Positions 11,287-23,495 of a stretch of DNA of 64,000 nucleotides are shown here, in pieces (position 1 is the first letter of the stretch; each line of letters opens with the position of its first letter). The translations under genes were made by a program, and so were the position numbers. The notes under the pieces were generated by a model. The model ran no database searches, had not been told where the DNA came from, and saw only the letters and a list, made by a program, of their open reading frames with translations. Source of the DNA: Vishniacozyma victoriae (Eukaryota > Basidiomycota > Tremellomycetes > Tremellales > Bulleribasidiaceae); the NCBI GenBank assembly GCA_017654735.1, contig JADPYG010000090.1, positions 744,001-808,000 on the forward strand, in the 5' to 3' direction.

Positions 11287-12503
11287 ATGTTACCCCCTTC
11301 ATCTAATAGAGCACAGGTAGATCCAGATGAAGCAGTAAGATCAACAGATGATGATGCAGCTGCTTCCAGACTGTTAGTCCCATCATCCCTTTCCCTTGAA
11401 TCCAACATGATTGAATGAGAAAAGTCTGATGAGTAGATCAGCAGTAAATCTAGGTTACCTATCCGACCCATTCGTCTCTCAACTCTATCGACCTAAATAT
11501 GGCGAATCATCGCAATCAGGGAGTAGAAAACCACCCTTAATCAATGTCGGAACACATCATAGGACATGGGCTATTGATTTACTTGTTGATCAATTCTTGC
11601 AAAGGGGTGGGAAGCAGGTGGTAAGCCTGGGAGCGGGGAGTGATACGAGATTTTGGAGGTTGATGGTGTGTCTCTCCTTCTTTATGCGAACATTCTGATC
11701 GGGGATTTAGAAAGCTGATGAAAGTCTCGGAGTGATAGACCTGCTATTGAACGATATATCGAAATCGATTTCCCACATCTCACAAGCGTAAAAGCACAAC
11801 GTATATCCCGTTCACCGACCCTCCAATCCCCCCTGCGCTCTACCACCACTCAATCTGGTACTGATAAGGCATATACAATATCAAAAGGCGGAACTCAACT
11901 GCAATCCGAGACGTATACATTATTACCCCTCGACCTAAAATCCAATGTTACCACGACATTGACAGAGGAATTATCACCCCTCCTAGATCCTTTACTACCG
12001 ACCTTATTTCTGGCTGAATGTGTTCTTTGTTATTTGAAACCGGAAGTGGGGGAGGAGATTATAGGATGGTTTGACCGATTTGAGGATTGTGCGGGGGTGA
12101 TTTATGAAATGTGTGGATTGGAGTAAGCTCGTCCCAATTCTCTACGCGTAGAGAAGCTGATGTAAAGGGGAACATTCGGTCAGGTCATGAAACGTAATTT
12201 AGCCGTAAGCCCCCCTCCCCCCTTTCCCCCTCTATGTGTACCGCAGCTGAACTACAGGCCCGAAACCTCTCACTTCCCGGAGCAATCTATCCCACCCCCA
12301 CGGCCCAAGCTAGTCGATTTAAAGGTTTCACAAGCGGTGGGAAAGATTTATGGGAAATCCGAGAAACGGTGATTGACCGTGAAGAATTGAGGAGGATTAG
12401 TAGATTGGAACATTTGGATGAGATTGAGGAATTGAGATTGGTACTGGGGCATTATTGTGTTGCGTGGGGCGGGAGGGGGTGTTTAAAGGGCATTGGGTTA
12501 TGA
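11287..12503 (+). CDS. PPM1: Leucine carboxyl methyltransferase of protein phosphatase 2A
   Basis: Five exons (11287-11372, 11437-11665, 11725-12122, 12168-12204, 12258-12503) give 331 aa, close to human LCMT1 (334). The SAM-binding motif is VVSLGAGSDTRFW, followed by RYIEIDFPHL, LFLAECVLCYL and GQVMKRNLA. The enzyme transfers a methyl group from SAM to the C-terminal Leu of the PP2A catalytic subunit and so controls holoenzyme assembly. The acceptors of exons 3 to 5 were chosen by frame and family conservation. The AG of each lies only 5-7 nt after its CTGAT or CTGAA branch-like site. Exon 4 is 37 nt. Confidence 0.88.
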
Positions 12504-12623
12504 ATTTGCCGGTAACGAATCCTTTTTTTGTATAAGAATAGCATTGCATATGATAAGGTACAATTATGAATAATGCTGCAGTCATTGGGAAGAGTATAAG
12601 AAAGCACAGGCAAAGACGGTCTA

Positions 12624-14966
12624 TCACTCCATGATCACATCCTCGTCCTCATCCTCATCCTCCTCGCTCCCACTGTCGCTCCCGCTCTGATCGTCGCCCT
12701 CGCTCCCACTCTCTCCCACATTCGACTCCACATCGCCATTAGCATCCTCCATAACAGCGATCCAACCAGCTTCCAACTCTGCCAAAGCCGTTTCATCTAC
12801 ACGGACTTCTCTCCGCATAACATCAACAGCATCATATGCCTTTTTACCCTCTCCATTCTCCATCAACCAATCGACCCATTGTAGCGTTGCCCCTACTTTA
12901 TCACGATTACTCCTAGCTGAACTTCGCCATCGCATATACACTTTACCCAAATCCTCCTCAGGATTTGATGAGCGAGTAGATATAATATCGAATGCGCGTT
13001 GATAGAATTCATGAGATGGGCTGTAGGTCGTAATGATTGGTTCGAGGATTGCGATATGTGAAACTGTTGTTTCGGGTTGACGACTTAATAAGAATTCGTA
13101 ATATGATGCTAAGACTGTCGGGTGTAATTCGGGAATACAATCTTGTCGTAATGTCTCCCTGAGTATACGTTTGTAAATCCCATCCACTTCTTGTAGAGTA
13201 GATTCCTCACTCTCCCATTCGAGGTATCCAGTGTAAATTGCGATAACATCCGCTTTATCCTCGGGAGATAGGTCTGGTTTTAAACAGTGTTTCATACTTT
13301 CCTTGAATGCTTTTCGGACAATTTCCGGTTTAGCAGTGTTGGATAACAAGGAAAGCTTTTCACGCTGTAGCGAGGGATCGGAGGGGTGTTGAGCTGCGTG
13401 AGGGGTGACTATAGCGGCTTGTTCTTCCTCAGACATAGTCTCTGGGAGGTGGTGGATGTGAAGTCGGAGAATACTTGCTGAGGGTTTGTACGCGGGTTTC
13501 GTCAAGGTAGTCAGGATTGAAAAGAGGTATTGGCGCTGAAAATCAGCTTTCGTTACATTCTGGATTAAATGGTGGACGTACCAAATCGGTATTTTCTCCA
13601 CACAATTCCATCTGCTCAACAAGCCATTGCCCAGCCATATCCAACCATTTCTCTCCACCCTTTCCGCTCTTAGCTACGGACCTGATCTCCTTCCCAATCT
13701 TTCCAATCGCATCGACCAACTCCCCACCTTCAAGGACAACACCGCCAACATCTTTCCTCTCGGGATCATATGGTCGGTCATATAGCTCCTTCGTCAAGAC
13801 CATAAACCTAGCTTCCGCAGCATCCACTCCTCCTTCATTCGAGATTCGTTCCAAATCGGCGTAAACGACATCCAGACATTTCGAGCGTAATGCACTAGGA
13901 TATGTCCTTAGTAAATCAATTAATGATTTCCTAAATTCCATCCCACCCTCTTCTTGAATAGCTTGTAAAGCGGAATTGATGGCGTGAATAATTAATTGAC
14001 CCGCTAAAATCGATTTCCTAGCATCTTCCCCTTCTGGTCCAAATGACCCTTCTCCACCAGTTAACGCATCTGGATCCACTCCATTTGTATTCTCCTTGGG
14101 TTCAATATTGACCCCTAAAACCTTCCAACGACGCCTTAATCCCTCTACCCAACCTAGTTCTAATTTCACATATTCCCTCCATAGATCCACTGATTTGGGA
14201 ATCATACGGAGTCCAAGGAGGATATTCGTTCGTGCGGAAGCTGTTCCTTCGAGTGAGAATCCTGAAGCTTCGATATCGTCTTCGTCATCGGCATGTGCGG
14301 AGGGGAGATCGAGTTTGGATGTAGAGGGTATTGAGGATCCTGGGAATGGTGAATTTGGGTGAAGGTGGTGGTACGATAATAACAAGTATAGAGTGGATGA
14401 TAGGGGATGATGATGGAGTGCGCTATATATTTAGCACCACGAATAAACTAGTAGGGATGGCTCACTTGTTCAAGCCTTTTAGGACGACCTTCCGCATTCC
14501 CTCCCTACTTGCAAACTCGACATAAGCAAGCCATACAGCCAAATCTCCGGGAAACTTGATAGTAGCTCTCTTGAGTATATAAACAGCTCTTCTGGGTAAC
14601 GAGTAAGTCGAAGCAGATGGCGGAGGCGGGTTGATGTGGTATCCTATATATCAGCACCCATCCTGTACACTGCATGACATCGAGTCTGATTTCACGTACT
14701 CAGCCTCTTCCACCTGACTTTCCTAAGTCGCTCGAGGTTGATCTCATATTCCGCATATTTAAAGAAATCCTCTTTTCTAGTTTGACGCCTGATTAAAGAA
14801 GTCTCGAATCCAGTTCTACGTTTCGTGATTTGATCAATCTCGTTCTATCTATTAGCTTGTATTACTGAAAGAGCGGAGGAGGGTGTACTTTTGCAAAAAG
14901 CCCTTTCTCGTGTAGATCTTTAAGTTCTGGGAGAGTCGCTTCTAATTGAAATTGAACTTTCTCCAT
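12624..14966 (-). CDS. UTP6: U3 snoRNP / small-subunit processome protein Utp6
   Basis: Five exons (14889-14966, 14700-14844, 14466-14643, 13582-14422, 12624-13535) give 717 aa. The N-terminus MEKVQFQLEATLPELKDL and the RKEDFFKYAEYEINLE block match Utp6. HAT (half-a-TPR) repeats follow: AVYILKRATIKFPGDLAVWLAYVEFA and later NILLGLRMIPKSVDLWREYVKLEL. Utp6 is part of the UtpB subcomplex that assembles on pre-rRNA in the nucleolus for 18S maturation. The protein is longer than yeast Utp6 (440 aa) because of inserts between HAT repeats and an acidic C-terminal tail (Glu/Asp-rich, last ~40 residues). It is divergent from the 15146 gene with 179 bp between starts. Confidence 0.9.
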
Positions 14967-15145
14967 TATATTAAGTGTAATATGATATGGGTAGATGTCA
15001 ACGGCAGAAGTGGATAAAGTTAATCCTAACTTTTGGTATGACGTGGTATTCCAGAAGTGGAGGTGTGATAAGATACTGGAATTTCCAGACTACCTCAAAG
15101 ACGATCACCTGCAGTCATTCACTCGCACCTACTACCAACACAACG

Positions 15146-15781
15146 ATGAAACCAACAACCCTAACCCGCCTGGCAAGCCAGCGCCTACCGGCACCAACCA
15201 CTCAAATTCGAGCATCCTCGTCCCAAGCCGGTCCTTCCAAACCAACAAAAACAAAACGACTACCTAAATCCGTCCTACGCGATCTTGTCAAACTCCACCA
15301 CACCTCTTCTTCATTCATGTACGATCCAGCCCAATTACCAGCTGCATTCGAAACAGCTTTCAGATCTGGTGCACCCGAATACACACGATATGAAGATTTC
15401 CATAATGCCCACATTACCCGTAACTCCACGTTAGTCGAATACGACCCAAATTCCCCTTCTGGAATTAAAAGTAATTTTCACGGAGGAAGAGTGGATGGTG
15501 TTTTGAGATCAAAAGATATCGTCCCTACATTTGGGTTTGTAGAGGAGAAATGGAGTGATGCGGGTGTTAGGGGATTTGCGATGAGTGAGAGGGATAAATT
15601 GGTTAGAGAGGCGCTATTTGGGACATTCGAGAGGGGACCTAGGGAGGATGTTAGGCCTGCGTTGGAAGGTGTTGAAGAGTGGTTAGGGAAGGAAGGGAGG
15701 AGTGTTGAGGATGTTGCAAAGGAATGGGACGAGAGACATAGTGAAGTCAACCTTGGCGGTAAGGGGGGTGAGGGACAGTAG
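15146..15781 (+). CDS. Predicted mitochondrial protein, function unknown
   Basis: A single exon gives 211 aa. The first ~40 residues are rich in Arg, Thr, Ser and Ala with no acidic residue (MKPTTLTRLASQRLPAPTT...), typical of a mitochondrial presequence. The mature part starts with a Lys-rich stretch (KTKRLPKSVLRDLVKLHH), has aromatic patches (PEYTRYEDFHNAHITRN, TFGFVEEKW), and ends in a charged C-terminal helix. I do not recognise the family. A ribosome-associated or inner-membrane assembly role is possible but not shown. The start at 15146 was preferred to 14987 because the upstream codons overlap the divergent UTP6 promoter and lack targeting character. Confidence 0.65.
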   Translation: MKPTTLTRLASQRLPAPTTQIRASSSQAGPSKPTKTKRLPKSVLRDLVKLHHTSSSFMYDPAQLPAAFETAFRSGAPEYTRYEDFHNAHITRNSTLVEYDPNSPSGIKSNFHGGRVDGVLRSKDIVPTFGFVEEKWSDAGVRGFAMSERDKLVREALFGTFERGPREDVRPALEGVEEWLGKEGRSVEDVAKEWDERHSEVNLGGKGGEGQ

Positions 15782-16539
15782 GGATATTGAATGAGTCTGG
15801 TTGTGATGCAGTGTATTTCCTACTATTACACATGACGGGCCACAAAGAACGAAGGAGACCAAGGCCAGTAGGATCGCTCCGGCAGAGACTGAAGGTGAGG
15901 TAAGGTCAAGGCAGGCGGGGCAGACTCGACTGACCTCACTCAACGTTTGCAATCGAAATCTACCCCTACTCGGAATCTTTCACGACGGTAGTCCTCAGTC
16001 AGTGACCCTGGCTCGATCACCAGCCCAGAAAGGATACATGCAACTAATCGACCAACTTTCCTTTTCCTGTACTCGAGAAGACCCCTCTCAGGGCTGCCTT
16101 GGCTAAACTACTTTGCCGCCTCTCGGATGACATGACGATATGAGGTATACTACTTACATCGAGCGAAAGGTGTCAAGCACGTTTATACTTATCGATCCCA
16201 TGCGAATCTCACCGGCTCCTGGTATCTTCCAGTGGATGCGCTAAAATGATGGATTACGTCTACTCATCCTCGATATTTACTCCGGTCATCTTCCTTCACA
16301 TGTCAACTCTCCTACCAGCACGAGCATTCGGTATCACCCGCCAAGCACTACTCCAACAAGACCCGGTCTGGGACACACAACCATCAGTCTAACAAGTGAC
16401 GTGCAATATCGTTTCGAGGCAGGAGTACTTCATGTCATGGCAGATGACCGCTTAAATGGCCTTGAGCTCTAGGTGTGATTGACGAAATATGTATGCAATC
16501 CAGACAAATGCAATGCAATGCTATGCTTATGCTGTATGA
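15782..16539. other. Intergenic stretch between convergent genes
   Basis: This lies between the ends of the 15146 gene (+) and the helicase gene (-). The only frame of note is a 48-codon ORF (16246-16392, +), which lacks supporting evidence. No RNA gene or repeat is seen. Confidence 0.45.
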
Positions 16540-19500
16540 CTACCCCACACTCAATCCGTCCTTCTGCAATAAAGCCATCATAGCCCCCACAACCTCCTCA
16601 TGACCACTCATATCGACAGCTCCACTCCCGGGGTTCTCAACCATCTCCGCAAGCTGAGCATCAAGTAATCGTCTATTCATCAGCTCCATCCACCATTCCC
16701 CCTTGATTCTCCCCTTCCGTTCGGGCAAGGGAAAAGAAAGAGATGAATAGGGGGACGTACCTGAGTTGAGAACATAATACCCCAATCCTAGTCCCTGCCT
16801 TCAACCTCACTTCTCCACCTTTACCCAACATGATCCCCCCAGCCCAATGATTTATCGTAATGACCCCTCCGAATAGTAATAAACCAAATAATGGTACTTC
16901 CGTAGCATCTCTCAAGAACACTTTGGAGGTCTCGGTCTTTGTAAAGTATGTCAAGTAGCCGGGTTTGAAATTCGATTCACTAAACAAAATAGAGGTTGGG
17001 TGGAGGAATACTCTACCAGAGTGATCGAAGAATTTGATTTCTTTTGCAACGTGCTTTCATTAGCAACATCCTCTGAATTGAAGACTTACATCCTTCTGAA
17101 CGGCACCTTGTTGAACCCGCTCGAATAGGGCTTTCGGCATAGCTATACGTGCTACCCTCGGGTACAACCCACCTACAAGGACAGACTTGATCAGATTCTC
17201 CTGTGTCGAGTTGACACTGTATTTCGCAAGTTCCACTTGACCGGTACCGATGAATCCAATTTGGTTGAGGGCTGATAGGAAATCGTGTCGTAAGGAAGTG
17301 ATGTCGCGTACTGTCGATGCGCTGATGAAGTTCTGTATATCAGCTAGGATACATGATGTGGGTTGGAGAGACATACATCTTCGCAGTACCGCCTTTGGGC
17401 TGCTTGGCCTTCTCCTTTGGATCGAAGGGCGACGACAGAGTCATATGCTCTGACATCTGTCATGAGGTCCGATCGGGCCCATGCGAATGATTCTCGTGCC
17501 CTATATTGTCAGCGAATTTCGTAAGTCCGGGTTAGGGACCCACTTCTTGCTCTCATCCTTCCTATCCAAGGGAGAAGTAAAGAGTGGCTTTGACGACAAG
17601 AGACTCGCAATAGTCAAGACTTCTCATTAGCAGGCATTCGCGGTGGGAGGACTCACTCGGATCAAGACACTTGAAAACAGCACCCAAAACCAACATCTTT
17701 GCCAACCTCAAATCAACAGGAATCATACTCATGTGTCTCCCGAGAGCCGTTAATCGACTCGTACCCTTCTCCCCCTCCACAGCACCTAAATCTACGAGCG
17801 TAGTCCAAGCTGAATCCATAGCTTCCATCTTAGGAGGATCGATCGCTCTCGACAAGAAAGCTTTCACATCTATTGAATCGTCCATCGCTTTCACCGTCAG
17901 GAATAGACTTTCTAATGGTGTTCTCAATATTTCGGGGATTGGGAATCGAGGCATTGAATTGGATTCTGTTCGGCGTGTATATAATTTGTAACACTACCCA
18001 TCAGCTTTAATTGTAAGTGGTGACTGACCTCTCCTGGTTGAGTACGACCTGCTCGACCCCTTCTTTGTCGACCTGATGCTTTACTCGTCCAAACCTCTAC
18101 CAACTTTTGTAGTCCATTATCAGCATCATACTGAGTCTCCTTGACCCGTCCCCCGTCAACCACATAAACGACATCAGGAATCGTAACCGAAGTCTCAGCA
18201 ACGTTGGTAGCAACAACGATCTTCCTCCTAGGTTTCGTCGATAAGAAAACACGTTTCTGTTCCGCCGAAGTCAAGTTCGCATGAAGTGGGAGAATCTCAA
18301 CGCTTCCTAAAGAAGCAGATTGGAGTTCGGAAACACATTGCCTGATTTCCATTACTCCCGGCATGAATATCAGAATGGCGCCTTGGTCGTTGGTAGCAGT
18401 TCGGACGATGTGTCTGACAATGGCTGCTGTGAGACCGTAGTCGATTCGGTCCGAGGCGGAAATGATCTCCAAGGCTCGTTGGGATGACTCGTCGAGGTTG
18501 AGTTTGGCAAAATCGGATCGGATAGCTGCTTTCTGGTCTTCGGTTTGACGAGGACCGAATCGGGACGGCTGGGGCGTGTAGTCGAGGTTTGATATGACGT
18601 CTTCTAGATACCTGTTATTAGCAGTTGATAATCGTCAACAACGTACCTATCTTGTACGGGATGGGTGAATCCAGGAATATGTAGACTTGGACATCCGCCA
18701 AAGTAGTCTGTTCAGTCAACGGGGTATCGGGGATATGCAAGACGACTTACTGATGAAGATCTGCTCATTGATAGTAGCAGACATCAGAATAACCTGTCAT
18801 CAGCTCCCGTACTTGGTCCAAATAATGCAGACTCACCTTGATATTCTTGTTCCTCTCGAGCAACTCCCTCAATAAACAAATCAACAAATCTGTATCAACC
18901 CCCCGCTCATGCGCCTCATCCACCACAACATGACTGACCCCCTCCAAATCCGAATCACTGCCCAATCTCCTCAAGACCACTCCGGTAGTACAGAACAATA
19001 ATCTCGTATCTGGTCCCGAACGTCTTTCTCCTCTGATGGCGTATCCTACTGTTCCTGGGGTAACATCCAGATCCTCCATTCGTTCTTGAGCTACTCGGGA
19101 AGCAACGCCCATTGCTGCTACTCGACGGGGTTGAGTTACTATGATTGATGTACTCGCTCCTCTGCCTTGGGAGATTTCGTGGTCCATGATGAATTGAGGT
19201 AATTGTGTACTGCCATCAGCCCACAAAAATATCTATCAATATAAACTTACCTCTTACCACAACCGGTCTCTCCCACGACAACCAAGACTCTATTCTTCGC
19301 CAATGCCGCATTGATATTATCCTTCTCCGCCCATGCTGGTAGCTTTGTTCGATCCGCAAGCATACTTTCCCATCCTCTATGAGACTGCATATCCCTCTGC
19401 CTCTTCTTGATCCTCTCCTCGTCCTCAGCCGTAGGGACACGTCGCTTCATAGGCCCTCGTTTCTTTGTATTCCGCTTGACCTCTCTACTTTGGGAAGTCG

Positions 19501-21313
19501 TGGGTGTATCGTCGACCTTGGGTATGAGGAATTTAGTCACTTCTCCTACGTCTGGGGGATCGGCAATGACTTCCGGTAGGTTCGTTTCGAGGTATTCGAT
19601 CATACTCAGTACTGCTCCTCCACTCCCGCTCTCCAACGCTGATGTAAGGTCGGACCTATCGGGATCCCGGAATTGTGAAAGTAATTGTCGATAGAGGTGA
19701 AGTCGCATGTAGGCCGGTAGATTGGGTGAGGCGAGATAGAATGTCGGTGGGGAGGTTGGATAGGCAGGGGAAGGGTATGGCGAGAACTCGTCAAATAGGA
19801 CATGTAGGATGATGACATCTTTTGATCCCTCCTCGCCAATGTTGACTGCGAATTCAGTAGCTGAGATCTGCTCGAATCGATCCCCAAGCATAGCTTCCAC
19901 GGCCATCAACTCTTCCTCCCTCGCAATCCTCCTCTCTTCAGCAGCAGTCTCATCGCCTTGCCAGCCTTCCTCGCTACTATCCACATCAACCGGTTCCCAG
20001 CCACATAACCTCCTGCCTAATTTGTCGAGCGCAACAGATTCCCTCCCTTCTTGCTTCATTACCGCCTCCACTGCCTTTCTTGGGAATCCAGCCTGTTTGA
20101 CCAATTTATCAACCAGCCAACCTTTCACCAAGGCATTCTGTCCACCCTGCTTGACACTCGCACCAGTGATGAAATCTGCCGAACTCGCTGATGGTCGGTA
20201 CCGTTGTGGTAAATCGTCCTCGGGCAGATGGAGGAGTAACCATTCGATAGCGGCTTCCAGTGGAGAAAGGATTGAGAGGGAGAGAACCAGTGGATCGTTG
20301 GACGATGAGGAGGATGAATGGAGACGAGCGTAGGCCGCTGCGATTGCTGATAGGCAGGACTTGATATGGGCGGGACGGAATTGAAGGGTTGTGAGTTGTG
20401 TTTTGAGCGAGTCGAGGTCGAGGGCTGGAGTTGCGTTGCCTGAGGCGGATGTCGAGCCTGCTGGTTGCATATCCCGAGTAGCTTCCAGTACAGCCGATGG
20501 AAATTGTTGCATCATCTATCGTAAGCCAAGACACACCTCCGTTGTTGTTACGGCTCACCTTTCGTACTGTCCCCTCAACATGCTCTCTGAGACTAGGAGC
20601 CATCCTGACTTCCGGTACACCTTCCCATCCACGTCCACCTCCACCTGTACCATTCCCGTTTCGCCCAGCACCAGCACCACCTCCTCCTCCTCCATGACCA
20701 TCATCTGCGTCCTCTTTCGCTTTCTCCTTCTCCTTCCTCTTTTCCTGCCTTGAATCCACCTCTTTCTTCGCAGCGAATGGATCAGGATTCCATTCCCAAG
20801 CTCTATGATCTGGTGCACTTGCTTTCTCGGCTGTCAAGGTAGTCCAGTAAGGCCTGATACTGGGTGGTAAAGTCATCGCCATGGGTAGATGTGAGCAGAA
20901 CTGTCATTAGCTTGCGACATAGCATCGGCGTGGGTTGGAAAGCTTACGCGGAACAAGGCATATGTAGCAGCCCAGTGCTTAGCCTCTTGAGCGGTATCGA
21001 TCTCCAACCCCGGCCTAGGTTCCAGCCTAACTTTCTCCAACTCATAGATGTTCTTGCTAACCCGCTTCTGCAACGTCACTACACCAGTCCATTTCTGTCC
21101 ATTCGGTCTAGCATCCACTAATGGCCGTTCCCAGCCTGCTTTCTGACATTTCTCATTAAGGACCGATACGGGTGTTTTGTATCCTGCTGGAAAAAGTGGT
21201 GGAGGTCTAGGTGGGATATTTGGGTCGATTGATTCTGGTTCTGCCTTCGGTTTGGTCGAGTTGCCGGCGTTTCCAGATCGGACCACATTTGCTGGTCTTC
21301 TTTTGGGTGCCAT
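16540..21313 (-). CDS. DEAH-box ATP-dependent RNA helicase with UBA-like and RWD domains (DHX57/DHX29/Ucp12 type)
   Basis: Thirteen exons join cleanly to 1412 aa, with upper exon ends at 21313, 20900, 20515, 19209, 18793, 18707, 18611, 17993, 17619, 17500, 17332, 17053 and 16672. The N-terminus has a dsRNA-binding-like segment (TPVSVLNEKCQKAGWERP), a poly-Gly linker and a UBA-like patch near residue 375 (LVDKLVKQAGFPRKAVEAVM). An RWD domain spans about 440-570. Helicase motifs are GETGCGKS (about 651-658), TQPRRVAA, DEAH (about 755), SATINE and QRRGRAGRTQPGECY. A helicase-associated and OB-fold C-terminus follows. The domain order is that of DHX57, DHX29 and S. pombe Ucp12, which act in RNA remodelling and translation. 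DHX29 binds the 40S subunit, but assignment to one subfamily needs a tree. Confidence 0.92.
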
Positions 21314-21924
21314 CGGACCTATGTTAGCCTGAGAAACGGCTTAAGTGAGCTGATGAGGGGGTGGTGAAGTGGACGATTGATAGGTTTACTTTTTGACAAA
21401 GTTGTTTCACCTCCACTTTCTGTTGTCATTTGTAACTGTCGTCAAGGACGATGTCATCCCGTACACATCCTTTGCAAACCGCCTCAATACCATCAGGTAT
21501 ATATATACATGCCACGCTTCGTGACTCCTCGCTACCATTGCGGTCATCGATACATGCCCGCTCTTCGATTGATCCGCCCCCGAGGCCTCATTAGACTTCG
21601 GGATTAGTGTGTGAAGTCGAAGCCGACGCGCGAAGTTTAACTTGTTTGTGTGTACACACACATGCGTCCAGAAAGGGTTAGGTCCGAAAGGAAAACCTTC
21701 AAAGACACTAAGGTACAGGGGAGGTACAAGACTAGATTGTGAAGTGAATGGGGAAGCTAAAGGACATTACTTCTTTCGCTATAACTTACTTACCAAGGAT
21801 GGATTGAGGATTGAAGGATGAAGCCAAAGCTGAGGTATAAAGTTCGCCCTTCGGGCCTGGTTAATTCTATCTCTCACTCACTTACCATCGCCAACTGTTC
21901 TACAATAACTCAATATAGCATATA
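21314..21924. promoter_or_regulatory. Divergent promoter region, helicase / membrane protein gene
   Basis: 611 bp lie between divergent starts. A 14-bp perfect palindrome of alternating TG/CA sits at 21647-21660, and a TATATATA stretch lies near 21498-21506. The 60 bp before 21925 are rich in ctcact/caat. No coding potential is seen. Confidence 0.45.
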
Positions 21925-22833
21925 ATGTCGGATCTATCTAGTAATCGACCTACCACCCCTCCTCCTCGAAGACCATCGCGCCCCGCACGGTCCACCGAAA
22001 GGCTCACTATCTACACCACCTCTTCTACTCCTTACTTCACGCCCGATACCACTCCAGACAACACATCAACACCTACCGATCCACTTCAAACCCCTACAAC
22101 ACCTACTCGAGCACACCACAAGACCGGTAATCGGAAATCAATCGGCAATGTCCGTCGAAAACCAGTTCCCCTCACTCAGGACGATCTCGATCTGGAATTG
22201 TCACATATCCAATCAAGTCCCGATGGAGGGTCCACACCTGGACCGACCTCTTACAGACCCCCTACATACCCTTACCAACATTCTCTCGCTTCCACTACTC
22301 GATCACATGTCTTACTGCCCGATCCCCCTCTTTATGTCGCTGGGGATGAGGATCCATTCAGGACACCCACGATGGAGTATGCTTCAAGGACTAGTTTGCC
22401 GGACGTGGATCAGGCGGTTATGGGTCGATCATCTAGTGGAGAGGATCTACCAACGTATGAGGTCGAGACAAAGATGGAACCCGCTACGCTAGCTAGGGGA
22501 TTATGGAAGGTTGGATGGATTTTACCCTTACTGTGGATTATTGGAATGTGCATGTAAGCTTTCCTCACACTACTCCTTGTTAAATACTGATCTACAGACT
22601 CTGGATCCCACTCAAGCCATTGGAGGAAGAGACCGATCCCGAGAAAGCCCAAAAGTTGAGCGAGATGATCGCCATCCTCAGAGAGGTGAGGTTATCTCGT
22701 CTATGTAGTGGTAATATACTGATGATAGACGGAACTCAAGTATGCAAAGAGATGTATGTGGGGAGTTGTTGGATGGGGAGTGATTATCGCTTTGATCATC
22801 TTGGTCTGTCTTCTGGTGAGACAGTTGTCGTAA
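21925..22833 (+). CDS. Fungal membrane protein with disordered N-terminus, function unknown
   Basis: Three exons (21925-22553, 22598-22685, 22729-22833) give 273 aa. About 190 residues of Thr/Ser/Pro-rich, disordered sequence are followed by two hydrophobic segments. The first is GLWKVGWILPLLWIIGMCILW (about 198-218), interrupted by intron 1. The second is WGVVGWGVIIALIILVCLLV near the C-terminus. A short charged loop (EEETDPEKAQKLSEMIAILRE) lies between them, giving a hairpin with both ends on the same side of the membrane. The layout resembles fungal proteins annotated only as conserved hypothetical. Location (ER or plasma membrane) cannot be read from sequence. Confidence 0.75.
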
Positions 22834-23495
22834 TAGCCTTGTTGTCTTCGGGGATATTCAGTGCATTGACACATGTATCGCGGTAGTGAGGTTTAGCAAT
22901 GTTGTGCGATCGCAGCCAACTAATCCCCAACGGCTACAGTGGAATAGTTGACGATACAGAGGACGTCGCAGGGTATTTGAGGATACCCAGCGGACCTATT
23001 AGATTGCGTTGGGGTCACACGCGAATGCTACTTGACACGGTTCATCGTCATTGAGCATGGCTATCTATCTACACAGAATGTTGTAAGGAGAAGGAGAAAG
23101 GGCCACTGGAGGCCTCACACCAATCCTGATCACGGTGATCACTTTTCAGACCTGGAAACTCTGCAATGGTAAGGTGGAATTGGCCCGTAAGGATCTTCCT
23201 CATCTTGCTTGCATGTCCAATGACAGGTTTTGGTGCATGAGGTGGCGCAACACTAAAGGGTGACTTATTACCAATAAGATATCACTAGTCTTTCCCAGTG
23301 CCGAGAAGAAATAAATACTTCCGGGCGTGGGATCGCTAATCTTCGAGAGTTGCAACGAAACCAGTGGCACGTCAACACTGTGTATCTGGCGTTCAACAAT
23401 ACTGCCAAATCAGAAAGGCACGACGAGGTGGATATCGCGACTACAGCCCTTGACTTTCACATCCAGTACTTTTCCACACTCTTCCGAACAATATC
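22834..23495. other. Intergenic stretch
   Basis: No gene is supported. An AT-rich aaataaata block near 23309-23317 may be a core promoter element for the gene starting at 23496. Confidence 0.4.

Noticed and set aside
16246..16392. 48-codon ORF with a hydrophobic start in the gap between two convergent genes
   Set aside because: Too short, no splice or promoter evidence, and no conservation can be shown from one sequence.
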